In this document: positions 50,200 to 56,802 of the stretch, in pieces | Position numbering within the stretch: position 1 is the first letter of the stretch | Layout of the letters: each line of letters begins with the position of its first letter | Notes under the pieces: generated by a model | The model's input: only the letters and a program-made list of their open reading frames with translations | Told to the model about the DNA's origin: nothing | Database searches by the model: none | Made by a program: the position numbers and the translations under genes | Assembly (NCBI GenBank): GCA_913774355.1 | Contig: CAJYGB010000002.1 | Span: 1-56,802, forward strand | Length of the DNA stretch: 56,802 nucleotides | Direction of reading: 5' to 3' | Source: an uncultured Chryseobacterium sp. | Lineage (GTDB): Bacteria > Bacteroidota > Bacteroidia > Flavobacteriales > Weeksellaceae

Positions 50200-51219
50200 T
50201 TACAGGTTCATAAACAGTCTCGGATTGACCGGCGTATTGTTTTTATGTACTTCATAATGCAGGTGTGGCCCGGTAGAACGTCCCGAGTTTCCGGATTTGG
50301 CAATTACCTGACCTACTTTTACCTTATCGTTTACTTTAGCAATCAGCTGGGATAAATGACCATACAGCGTAGCCAGTCCGTTTCCGTGGGAGACGATCAC
50401 ACAGTTTCCGTATCCGCCTTTCTGTCCGGAGAAAATCACGGTGCCCGCGGCGGTAGCCACCACATCGGACCCGAAAGCCACGGCAATATCAAGCCCTTTG
50501 TGGAACTGCATCTGGTCGGCTTCAGCAGGCTGATTGTTTTTCTCAGCCGGTTTGTCGGTATTGGCAGCAACTGCTTTTGAGGTAGTATTGGCTGTCGCAG
50601 GAGCAGGGGTTGAAGATGCTACTTTCGGAGTCACCATTACTTTTACTTCCCTTTTATTCCCGTAGCTGTCAGCCACTTCAATGGTTTTTTCCACAGGTTC
50701 AGCCTTTACTTCCGGAGCGGCTACGGCTGTAGTGGCCGGTTTCGCACTGCTCGCGGTTTTTACAGCCGCAAAAACGGTTTTGAAAGGGATCGGGTTTTTA
50801 CGTACCCCGAAGTTGGACGAAATATAGCCTTCGGTCGGCATACCCAGCGGTACCTGCAGCAGCTTGTTCTGAAGATTCATCAGATACTGGCTGTACCGGT
50901 TCGCCTGCTTGGCGAGGTAAACGGAGTTTGATATGCTATCTTTGCTGAGAATCGTTACTTTTTCGTTCGGAACGTCCTTGGATTTCAGGAAAGAATTCAG
51001 CTCGGCTACGGTCTGATCCACCAAAGTAAGATCGGTCTTCATCTTCAGGTAATCCACACTGTCTTTTTCAGTGTTGATCTTTACAAGGTTTACTTCATAG
51101 TTTCTGTTGTCCTTCTCGGAGTACAGCTTTGCGATGAAAATCCCCTGGGCAAAAACTACTAGTAAAAGCCCTCCAAGGAGCGTGTTTACGTTCTTTTTAC
51201 GGCTTAGAAATCTCTTCAT
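50200..51219 (-). CDS. M23-family peptidase
   Basis: A 339-residue membrane-anchored peptidoglycan hydrolase. It has an N-terminal membrane helix (TLLGGLLLVVFAQGIFIAKLY), a coiled-coil stalk (50-120), a Pro/Ala-rich linker and a C-terminal LytM/M23 domain with QFHKGLDIAVAFGSDV (H and D of the zinc site) and GPHLHYEVH (HxH, near 321-329). It acts in the periplasm on cell-wall crosslinks, perhaps in division. Starts near the upstream gpsA gene in divergent orientation. Confidence 0.92.
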   Translation of the reverse strand: MKRFLSRKKNVNTLLGGLLLVVFAQGIFIAKLYSEKDNRNYEVNLVKINTEKDSVDYLKMKTDLTLVDQTVAELNSFLKSKDVPNEKVTILSKDSISNSVYLAKQANRYSQYLMNLQNKLLQVPLGMPTEGYISSNFGVRKNPIPFKTVFAAVKTASSAKPATTAVAAPEVKAEPVEKTIEVADSYGNKREVKVMVTPKVASSTPAPATANTTSKAVAANTDKPAEKNNQPAEADQMQFHKGLDIAVAFGSDVVATAAGTVIFSGQKGGYGNCVIVSHGNGLATLYGHLSQLIAKVNDKVKVGQVIAKSGNSGRSTGPHLHYEVHKNNTPVNPRLFMNL

Positions 51220-51419
51220 TTTTCTTCTCTTAGTAATTACAAAACGGTTTTAAGCGTGCAAATTTAATTAAAAATAAACTTTACGGCTTATTTTTAACAG
51301 AATTTTAGGTATATCGGTAATTAACGGAAGTTTAGCTATTTAATTGTTCAGAAGTATTAATTTAACATAAAATGGGTTTTATCATGTCCCTAAACATTTT
51401 TCTTCCATCTTTGTTTTAA

Positions 51420-51427
51420 TATATTTG
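51420..51427 (+). promoter_or_regulatory. -7 element TATATTTG before gpsA
   Basis: TAnnTTTG match 18 nt before the gpsA ATG; predicted leader about 11 nt. Confidence 0.6.
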
Positions 51428-51444
51428 CAGTTCATATTTCTATT

Positions 51445-52482
51445 ATGGCTAAAAAGAAAACCAATACAGAATCGAATCCTAAAAAAAGCAAAAACGACCT
51501 TCCGGTAGGAGTAGTAGGAAGCGGAAGTTTCGCTACGGCTATTGTGAAAATGCTGGTGGAAAACTGTAAAGTGGTACACTGGTGCGTAAGAAACGAATAT
51601 GTAAAAGGGGGCATCGAGCAGAGAGGCCACAATCCGACCTATCTTACCGCAGTAAATTTTAACCTTAAAAATTTAAAGCTGACCACAGACATTAACGAAC
51701 TGGTTTCTGCCTGTGAGGTGATCGTCCTGGCTACCCCATCGATTTATCTTTCGGATACCATGGAAAAAATGACGGTTGACAGTACAAACAAAATCTTCGT
51801 TTCCGCCATTAAAGGAATTATCCCGAAAGTAAACGATGTTGTTGCACATTATCTGAGAGATGAATTCAAAATCGGTTTCCGGAACCAGGCAGTAATCGCA
51901 GGACCTTGTCATGCGGAAGAAGTTGCTATGGAAAGGCTTTCCTATCTTACAGTAGCCACGGTGGAAGAGGAGGTTTCCACGAAACTGGTTAATATCTTTA
52001 ATTCGGATTTCATTAAGATGCATTCCAGCAAGGATCTTTTGGGAAATGAGTACAGTGCGATCCTGAAAAATATTTTTGCCATCGGTGCCGGCATTGCCAG
52101 CGGACTGGGATACGGAGACAACTTTACGGCGGTTTTCGTTTCCAATGCCATCCGTGAAATGGAAACCTTCCTCGAAGCTATTTACGAAGCACCGCGGGAT
52201 GTGAATGAAAGTGCCTATCTTGGGGATTTACTCGTAACCGCTTACTCGCTCTTCTCGAGAAACAGGAACCTCGGAAACCTTATCGGAAAGGGGTACACGG
52301 TAAAATCTGCGATCCAGTCGATGAACATGGTGGCGGAAGGATACTACGCGGCCGATTCCATCTATAAAACATCCAAAGAAAAAGGCCTGAAACTCCCTAT
52401 CGTCGATACCATCTACAGTATTCTTTACGAAGGCAAAAACGCGGAAAAACAATTCAAAAAACTCACGGCTAAACTGGATTAA
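51445..52482 (+). CDS. gpsA: NAD(P)H-dependent glycerol-3-phosphate dehydrogenase
   Basis: A 345-residue Rossmann-fold dehydrogenase that reduces dihydroxyacetone phosphate to sn-glycerol 3-phosphate for phospholipid synthesis. A basic start (KKKTNTESNPKKSKN) precedes the nucleotide motif GVVGSGSFATAIVKML (about 22-37). Further signatures are AVIAGPCHAEEVA with conserved substrate residues and LLGNEYSAILKNIFAIGAGIASGL with the catalytic Lys. Transcribed alone from TATATTTG. Confidence 0.95.
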   Translation: MAKKKTNTESNPKKSKNDLPVGVVGSGSFATAIVKMLVENCKVVHWCVRNEYVKGGIEQRGHNPTYLTAVNFNLKNLKLTTDINELVSACEVIVLATPSIYLSDTMEKMTVDSTNKIFVSAIKGIIPKVNDVVAHYLRDEFKIGFRNQAVIAGPCHAEEVAMERLSYLTVATVEEEVSTKLVNIFNSDFIKMHSSKDLLGNEYSAILKNIFAIGAGIASGLGYGDNFTAVFVSNAIREMETFLEAIYEAPRDVNESAYLGDLLVTAYSLFSRNRNLGNLIGKGYTVKSAIQSMNMVAEGYYAADSIYKTSKEKGLKLPIVDTIYSILYEGKNAEKQFKKLTAKLD

Positions 52483-53017
52483 AATTTGGTATATCTGAAT
52501 TAAAAATACTGATTCATAATTCGATTTTTATTAACAATAAAAAATCATCAGTTTCTTAAAGCCCCAACAGGGCGATTTACATAAGCGTTGGATGCAATCC
52601 GATTGAAAATACAGCAAGAGGTCAAACATAAACTAGCATCCTTCAAAGCCGATATAGAGAATTAGTCATGCCAACAAGCCAAAATTGGGGCGATTTACAT
52701 CAGGCGTCGGATGCAATCCGACGGAAATATATGTCCATGCCTATGTATCATTTTATCACAGCAACGGATGATGAAATCCGGCAAACATATTTAGAATACA
52801 ACCGCGCCAACACAACCATTTCGATTCCGTAATATTTATCATAAAATTTAAATATCGATAAATGATTAATCGTTTCAATAGTTGATAATCGATAATTTCC
52901 ATCATAATTCATGGCATAATAAAAACTTGCATTTTATTGGAAAAATGAGCTGTTAAAATCAGGAAAGTCATAGCGATTCTTAAAACTTTTCCCGAAATTT
53001 GATAGAAAATTTAGTTT
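52483..53017. repeat. Gene-free region with degenerate GGGCGATTTACAT repeats
   Basis: Two clear copies of GGGCGATTTACAT followed by TTGGATGCAATCCGA or CGGATGCAATCCGA at 52571-52603 and 52688-52722, and a decayed third near 52765. These are palindromic dispersed repeats. The rest is AT-rich mqo upstream DNA. Confidence 0.7.
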
Positions 53018-54520
53018 ATGTCACAACTTATCAGCAGAACACCCAAACCGAAATACGATGTGGTTTTAGTAGGGGGAGGCATCATGAGTGCTACCTTGGC
53101 CACCTTGCTTCATGAATTTGATCCGGATCTCGAAATTGCCATTTTTGAAAGGCTGGGCCGGTTTGCCAAGGAAAGCACCGCCGCCTGGAACAATGCAGGA
53201 ACCGGACATTCTGCGTTTTGTGAACTTAATTATACCCCTGAACAACCCGACGGTTCCATCGATATTTCCAAAGCGGAAAGCATTGCCGAACAGTTCGAAA
53301 TATCCAAGCAGTTCTGGTCGTATCTCGTTTCTAAAGGATATATTCAGAATCCTAAAAACTTCATCAACTCCTGTCCGCACATGAGCCTGGTTTTCGGTGA
53401 AAAAGATGCTGAATATTTAAAGAAAAGACATGATAAAATGTCTGAATCCGTTCTGTTTCAGGGAATGGAATTTACAACAGACCATGATAAGCTGAGAGAA
53501 TGGATTCCCTTGGTCATGCAAAAAAGAAATAAATCCGAAGTGATGGCGGCTACTAAGATGGATCTGGGAACGGATGTGAATTTCGGAACCCTCACCCGCA
53601 AAATGGGGAGACATCTGGTGGAAGACTCCAACGTTGAGGTGTTTTTATACCATGAAGTAAAAGATATTGATCCGAAAACGGACGGCACCTGGGAAATGAA
53701 AGTAAAAGACAGGATCAACAACCATAAACAGGAAGTTGAAGCAGACTTTGTGTTCATCGGAGCAGGAGGATATGCGCTGCCATTGCTTGACAGTTCGGAT
53801 ATTAAAGAAAGCGAAGGATACGGAGGTTTCCCGGTTTCAGGACAATGGTTGGTGAGCCACAACCAGGAGCTGGTGGAAAAACACCAGGCCAAAGTATATA
53901 CACAGGCTACCGTAGGCGCGCCGCCAATGTCGGTTCCTCACCTAGACCTCAGGATCATCGATGGTGAAAAAGCATTGCTGTTCGGGCCTTTTGCCGGATT
54001 TTCCACCAAATTTTTAAAAGAGGGAAGCTATCTGGATTTGCCGGAAAGTGTGAATGTTAAAAACATACGTTCGCTGTTCGGGGCTTGGTGGCACAATATT
54101 CCTTTAACAAAATACCTGATTCAGCAGGTGGCCATGAACAAGGCCCAGCGGCTGCAGCATTTGAGGGAGTTTGTAAAAGACGCCAAAGAAGAGGATTGGG
54201 AACTGAAAGTGGCGGGACAGCGCGTTCAGGTCATCAAGAAAGATGAAAAGGAAGGCGGCAAGCTGGAATTCGGAACCGAGGTGGTCGTAAACAAGAGCGG
54301 GACCATTGCTTCTCTGCTGGGTGCTTCTCCGGGAGCTTCCACCGCCGTTTATGCCATGCTGAACGTTCTTGAAAAATGTTTTCCTGAAAAGCTTCACGGT
54401 GAATGGAAGGAGAAGCTGCTGGAAATCGTACCGTCGTACGGACAAAAACTGGCGGATAACCCGGAACTTACCCAAAAAGTTAGAAACTACTCCAAAGAAA
54501 AATTAGAGCTGGAATATTAA
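53018..54520 (+). CDS. mqo: Malate:quinone oxidoreductase
   Basis: A 500-residue FAD-dependent oxidoreductase that oxidises malate to oxaloacetate and reduces quinone at the membrane. The FAD motif is KYDVVLVGGGIMSATLATLL near 14-33, with the mqo signature STAAWNNAGTGHSAFCELNY near 54-73 and the C-terminal GTIASLLGASPGASTAVYAML. Its length matches the family. It links the TCA cycle to respiration without NADH. Confidence 0.95.
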   Translation: MSQLISRTPKPKYDVVLVGGGIMSATLATLLHEFDPDLEIAIFERLGRFAKESTAAWNNAGTGHSAFCELNYTPEQPDGSIDISKAESIAEQFEISKQFWSYLVSKGYIQNPKNFINSCPHMSLVFGEKDAEYLKKRHDKMSESVLFQGMEFTTDHDKLREWIPLVMQKRNKSEVMAATKMDLGTDVNFGTLTRKMGRHLVEDSNVEVFLYHEVKDIDPKTDGTWEMKVKDRINNHKQEVEADFVFIGAGGYALPLLDSSDIKESEGYGGFPVSGQWLVSHNQELVEKHQAKVYTQATVGAPPMSVPHLDLRIIDGEKALLFGPFAGFSTKFLKEGSYLDLPESVNVKNIRSLFGAWWHNIPLTKYLIQQVAMNKAQRLQHLREFVKDAKEEDWELKVAGQRVQVIKKDEKEGGKLEFGTEVVVNKSGTIASLLGASPGASTAVYAMLNVLEKCFPEKLHGEWKEKLLEIVPSYGQKLADNPELTQKVRNYSKEKLELEY

Positions 54521-54523
54521 AAT

Positions 54524-54594
54524 GTGAATGGTGAATGGTCAATTGTGAATTAAAAAATTGACATTTGCAGAATAATTGACCATTCACTATTCAC
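54524..54594. repeat. Large palindrome between mqo and next gene
   Basis: GTGAATGGTCAATT at 54531-54544 pairs perfectly (14 bp) with AATTGACCATTCAC at 54572-54585, and the outer GGTGAAT and ATTCACC also match. It is built from inverse copies of the same GTGAATGG short repeat found across the window and may serve as the mqo terminator. Confidence 0.75.
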
Positions 54595-54608
54595 CATTAC
54601 CATCATCC

Positions 54609-55013
54609 ATGTCTGAAACTATTGTAAAACCCATAATCGTTAAAGAACTGTTGGAATCCCTGCAGGCCAAAGTAGAAGAGGAGCAGCAGGTGATCGTGCA
54701 TTGCTGTTTTCCGGCTTCGCCTTTCTTCGGCAATCTGATCAGGATCTGGCAGTCAACATATCTTATAGACAATCAGTCGGAGCACCGCAGCGGACTGATC
54801 CACGCAGAAAATATTACCATTTACCCGAACTGGACACCGGTGCCCTTTATGCGGGATTTCTGGTTCACCCTTGTGTTTTCCGGCCTGCCGAAAGATTGTA
54901 AAAGTTTCGACCTGAAAGAAGTGATTCCCGAAGAAGGCGGCTTTTTTGTTGAATCCATCAAAAGGAATTCTTCCGATATTTACCGCGTGAAAATCTCAGA
55001 ATCTTACATTTAG
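54609..55013 (+). CDS. Hypothetical protein
   Basis: A 134-residue protein from ATG 54609 (an upstream extension lies in repeat DNA). I do not recognise the family. It is a mixed alpha/beta soluble protein, with IVHCCFPASPFFGNLIRIW and IYPNWTPVPFMRDFWFTLVFSGLP as hydrophobic or aromatic cores and no signal peptide. It lies 88 bp after mqo, on the same strand but separated by the palindrome. Confidence 0.7.
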   Translation: MSETIVKPIIVKELLESLQAKVEEEQQVIVHCCFPASPFFGNLIRIWQSTYLIDNQSEHRSGLIHAENITIYPNWTPVPFMRDFWFTLVFSGLPKDCKSFDLKEVIPEEGGFFVESIKRNSSDIYRVKISESYI

Positions 55014-55273
55014 ATCATAATTAATGTGAATTCGACTGTATTTAATTTATTTTCATTCGTTTATTTAAATAAAATGTTAGAGTTTAATTTGATGATTTGG
55101 GATTTTAATAAAAGTTTCTATTAATAAGATGTAACAAACGATTTAATTGATATCTTTAATCGTAATTTTGACAAGAGCAACTTCCAGCATCCGGCTTCCA
55201 TCTTCCAGCCTGTTACTTCGAGTTCACATTAAGTATAAATAAATTGATATTTTCTAATCTATTTTTATCTTCC

Positions 55274-55888
55274 ATGAAAAAATACCTGTTTCTATTCCTA
55301 TTGCTGCCGTCATTATTTTTCTCACAAAAGATGGCTGCCGAAAAATCTGAAATAAAAAAGTTTCAGCAGGAACTGAATGCGGAATACCGGAATCCCAAGG
55401 AAACTCCTTTGAGAGGAGATAATTTCAAAAATTTCAAACGGCATCCTTTCTTTCCGGTTGACATGAAGTACAGGGTAACAGCGCAATTCGTAAGAACGGA
55501 AAATGCCGAACCTTTCGATCTTCCCACTTCTTCCGGGAAAACCAAGGCCTACAGAGAATACGGAAAGGCAAGCTTTACACTGGACGGAAAGCCGTACACC
55601 TTAACATTATACCAGAGCCTGGATCTGATCAAGCAGGAGGAATACAGGGATTACCTGTTCCTGCCTTTCCGTGATGCCACGAACGGAAAAGAAACCTACG
55701 GCGGCGGCAAGTATATGGATCTAACCATTCCCAAAGGAAATACCATCATTCTGGATTTCAATAAATCCTACCAGCCGTATTGCGCCTATAACGCGTATGA
55801 CTACAATTGTCCGGTCGTTCCCGAAGAAAACAGGCTGCCGGTGGAAATCCGTGCGGGAGTAATGTACAAAAATATCTATCATCATTAG
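55274..55888 (+). CDS. DUF1684 domain protein
   Basis: A 204-residue exported protein from ATG 55274, with a signal peptide (KKYLFLFLLLPSLFFSQK) and a DUF1684 core: EYGKASFTLDGKPYTLTLYQS, YLFLPFRDATNGKETYGGGKYMDLTIP and the conserved YDFNKSYQPYCAYNAYDYNCPVVPEENRLPVEIRAG-like end (here LDFNKSYQPYCAYN). Structure-based proposals for this family are limited and its function is unknown. It is 4 bp before the GNAT gene, so the two are likely cotranscribed. Confidence 0.88.
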   Translation: MKKYLFLFLLLPSLFFSQKMAAEKSEIKKFQQELNAEYRNPKETPLRGDNFKNFKRHPFFPVDMKYRVTAQFVRTENAEPFDLPTSSGKTKAYREYGKASFTLDGKPYTLTLYQSLDLIKQEEYRDYLFLPFRDATNGKETYGGGKYMDLTIPKGNTIILDFNKSYQPYCAYNAYDYNCPVVPEENRLPVEIRAGVMYKNIYHH

Positions 55889-55892
55889 CAAT

Positions 55893-56366
55893 ATGGTGAC
55901 GCTAAAGTTTTTCAGGGAAGAAGATTTTTCCGGGGTCAGTTATGCGTTGGATGAAAATCAGCTGCAGTATACTTCTTCTGCGGCAAATGCCCTTAAGAGA
56001 ATAGCCAACCGGAATACCGGACTCGAATTTCCGGTCACGGTATTCGACAACGGAATACCTGTGGGATTTTTCACACTGGACTTCGGCGACGATAAAATGG
56101 AGCTTACCGATAACCCGGATTCGGTTTTATTAAGGTCATTATCCATCAATCCCGAAATGCAGGGTAATGGAATCGGCAAAGCAGCTATGATCATGATAGA
56201 TGACTTTGTACATGAACATTTTCGAGACTGTCATGAAATCGTTCTTGCCGTCAACCAAAATAATGTTTCCGCCTACAGGCTTTATCAAAAAGTTGGCTAC
56301 CGGTATGAAGGGAAAACAAGAATGGGCAGAAGCGGACCGCAATATCTCATGTCTAAAAGTATTTAA
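55893..56366 (+). CDS. GNAT-family N-acetyltransferase
   Basis: A 157-residue GNAT. The acetyl-CoA pyrophosphate loop is NPEMQGNGIGKAAM near 86-99 (Q/RxxGxG/A pattern), preceded by LLRSLSINP and followed by LAVNQNNVSAYRLYQKVGYRYEG, the typical motif B. The acetylated substrate is unknown; the family acts on amino groups of proteins, antibiotics or small molecules. Cotranscribed with the DUF1684 gene (4-bp gap). Confidence 0.92.
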   Translation: MVTLKFFREEDFSGVSYALDENQLQYTSSAANALKRIANRNTGLEFPVTVFDNGIPVGFFTLDFGDDKMELTDNPDSVLLRSLSINPEMQGNGIGKAAMIMIDDFVHEHFRDCHEIVLAVNQNNVSAYRLYQKVGYRYEGKTRMGRSGPQYLMSKSI

Positions 56367-56802
56367 ACCAATAAGTGAATGCTGAATTTTGATCCGCAAG
56401 TGAATGGTCAATCAAAAACCAGCATAAAATTGACAAGCAAAGCGAATTGACCCTCAGAAATTGATAATTAACCGATAGTGAATAGTGAATTTTAAGGTCA
56501 AAGTTTTATCAAAACACATCTGGCAAAATTCTTAACCGCAATTCCCCTTCTCTGGAGGGGTGGCGAAAATTCAAAGAATTTTTGACGGGGTGGTTTAGCA
56601 AGTGAATGTTGAATTTTGCTCCGCAAGTGAAGGGGCAATGATAAATATAGAATTGTTGGAAAAACGCCAAGGCGTAAATCTTTTGAAATACAGAATGTTT
56701 TAAGACGCAAAGATTTTATCTTTGATAAAATTGAATACTGCTTATTTTAAAAAAGATAAAATTTAAATGTCAGTATTAGCGATATACAAATTTGACAGTG
56801 TC
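56367..56802. repeat. Repeat-rich end of window
   Basis: No gene. It has GTGAATGG-type short repeats at 56375-56470, the fourth copy of the TCC...GGAGGGGTGG element at 56531-56596, and a reverse-orientation copy of the repeat from 43.64-43.7 kb at 56650-56735. Confidence 0.75.

Overview
The window looks like chromosome from a Bacteroidota bacterium of the Flavobacteriales, most likely Chryseobacterium or a close Weeksellaceae relative. I infer this from the low-GC, A-rich start contexts without strong Shine-Dalgarno sequences, several TAnnTTTG-type -7 promoter elements, a T9SS-sorted LamG protein, and the protein sequences, which resemble Chryseobacterium families. No identity was checked by search.

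Layout. (1) 0.4-8.5 kb: an operon for a MoxR ATPase / vWA / beta-propeller (bpX-type) membrane-associated conflict system, followed by two small promoter-terminator units. (2) 9.2-12.1 kb: thirteen divergent tRNA genes embedded in dispersed repeats and a four-copy stem-loop family. (3) 12.5-22.2 kb: an RNA-repair and RNA-processing island: YkuK-type RNase H fold protein, two ATP-grasp ligases, a cyclic-phosphate-processing receiver (cREC) protein, a DinB protein, an Rnl2-like RNA ligase, an RLIG1/DUF5565-like RNA ligase, a metallo-beta-lactamase, a nucleoside-hydrolase fold protein, a metallophosphoesterase and two DEDDh exonucleases. (4) 22.46-24.4 kb: a noncoding RNA with two circularly permuted tRNA-like domains upstream of a slipin (SPFH) gene. 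(5) 25.17-26.8 kb: a TROVE-vWA (Ro60/Rsr) gene. (6) 28.36-30.07 kb: two transcription units encoding eleven tandem Y-RNA-like modules. (7) 30.1-56.4 kb: mostly ordinary genes: two HTH/transposase-like genes, SulP transporter, a second EF-G, a tellurite-resistance (Ter) cluster, catalase-like protein, FKBP, serine hydrolase, Rrf2 regulator, M23 peptidase, gpsA, mqo, GNAT and others.

The main discovery is in regions 2-6. Each of the eleven modules at 28.4-30.0 kb is closed by its own covarying helix with an extra C on the 3' strand. Inside that helix comes a 23-25 nt conserved hairpin, TGYCGTA...CTTCG. Several modules then carry a tRNA body in circularly permuted order: anticodon-stem 3' strand, T arm, acceptor 3' strand, acceptor 5' strand, D arm, anticodon-stem 5' strand. 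This is the topology expected of tRNA-mimicking bacterial Y RNAs, but multiplied into an array with different cargo in each module. One module carries 21 nt nearly identical to the universally conserved helix 69-71 region of 23S rRNA.

Four promoters, and no others that I found, share a 19-bp element TRCGYA-AAAANAN-TGCGYA placed 12-13 nt upstream of TTTGC. They drive the permuted-tRNA RNA with slipin, the Ro60 gene, and both Y-RNA arrays. I read this as one regulon: Ro60 plus a library of Y RNAs presenting tRNA and rRNA mimics, beside RNA ligases and end-processing enzymes. Whether the mimics are decoys, guides or repair substrates is not determined by the sequence.
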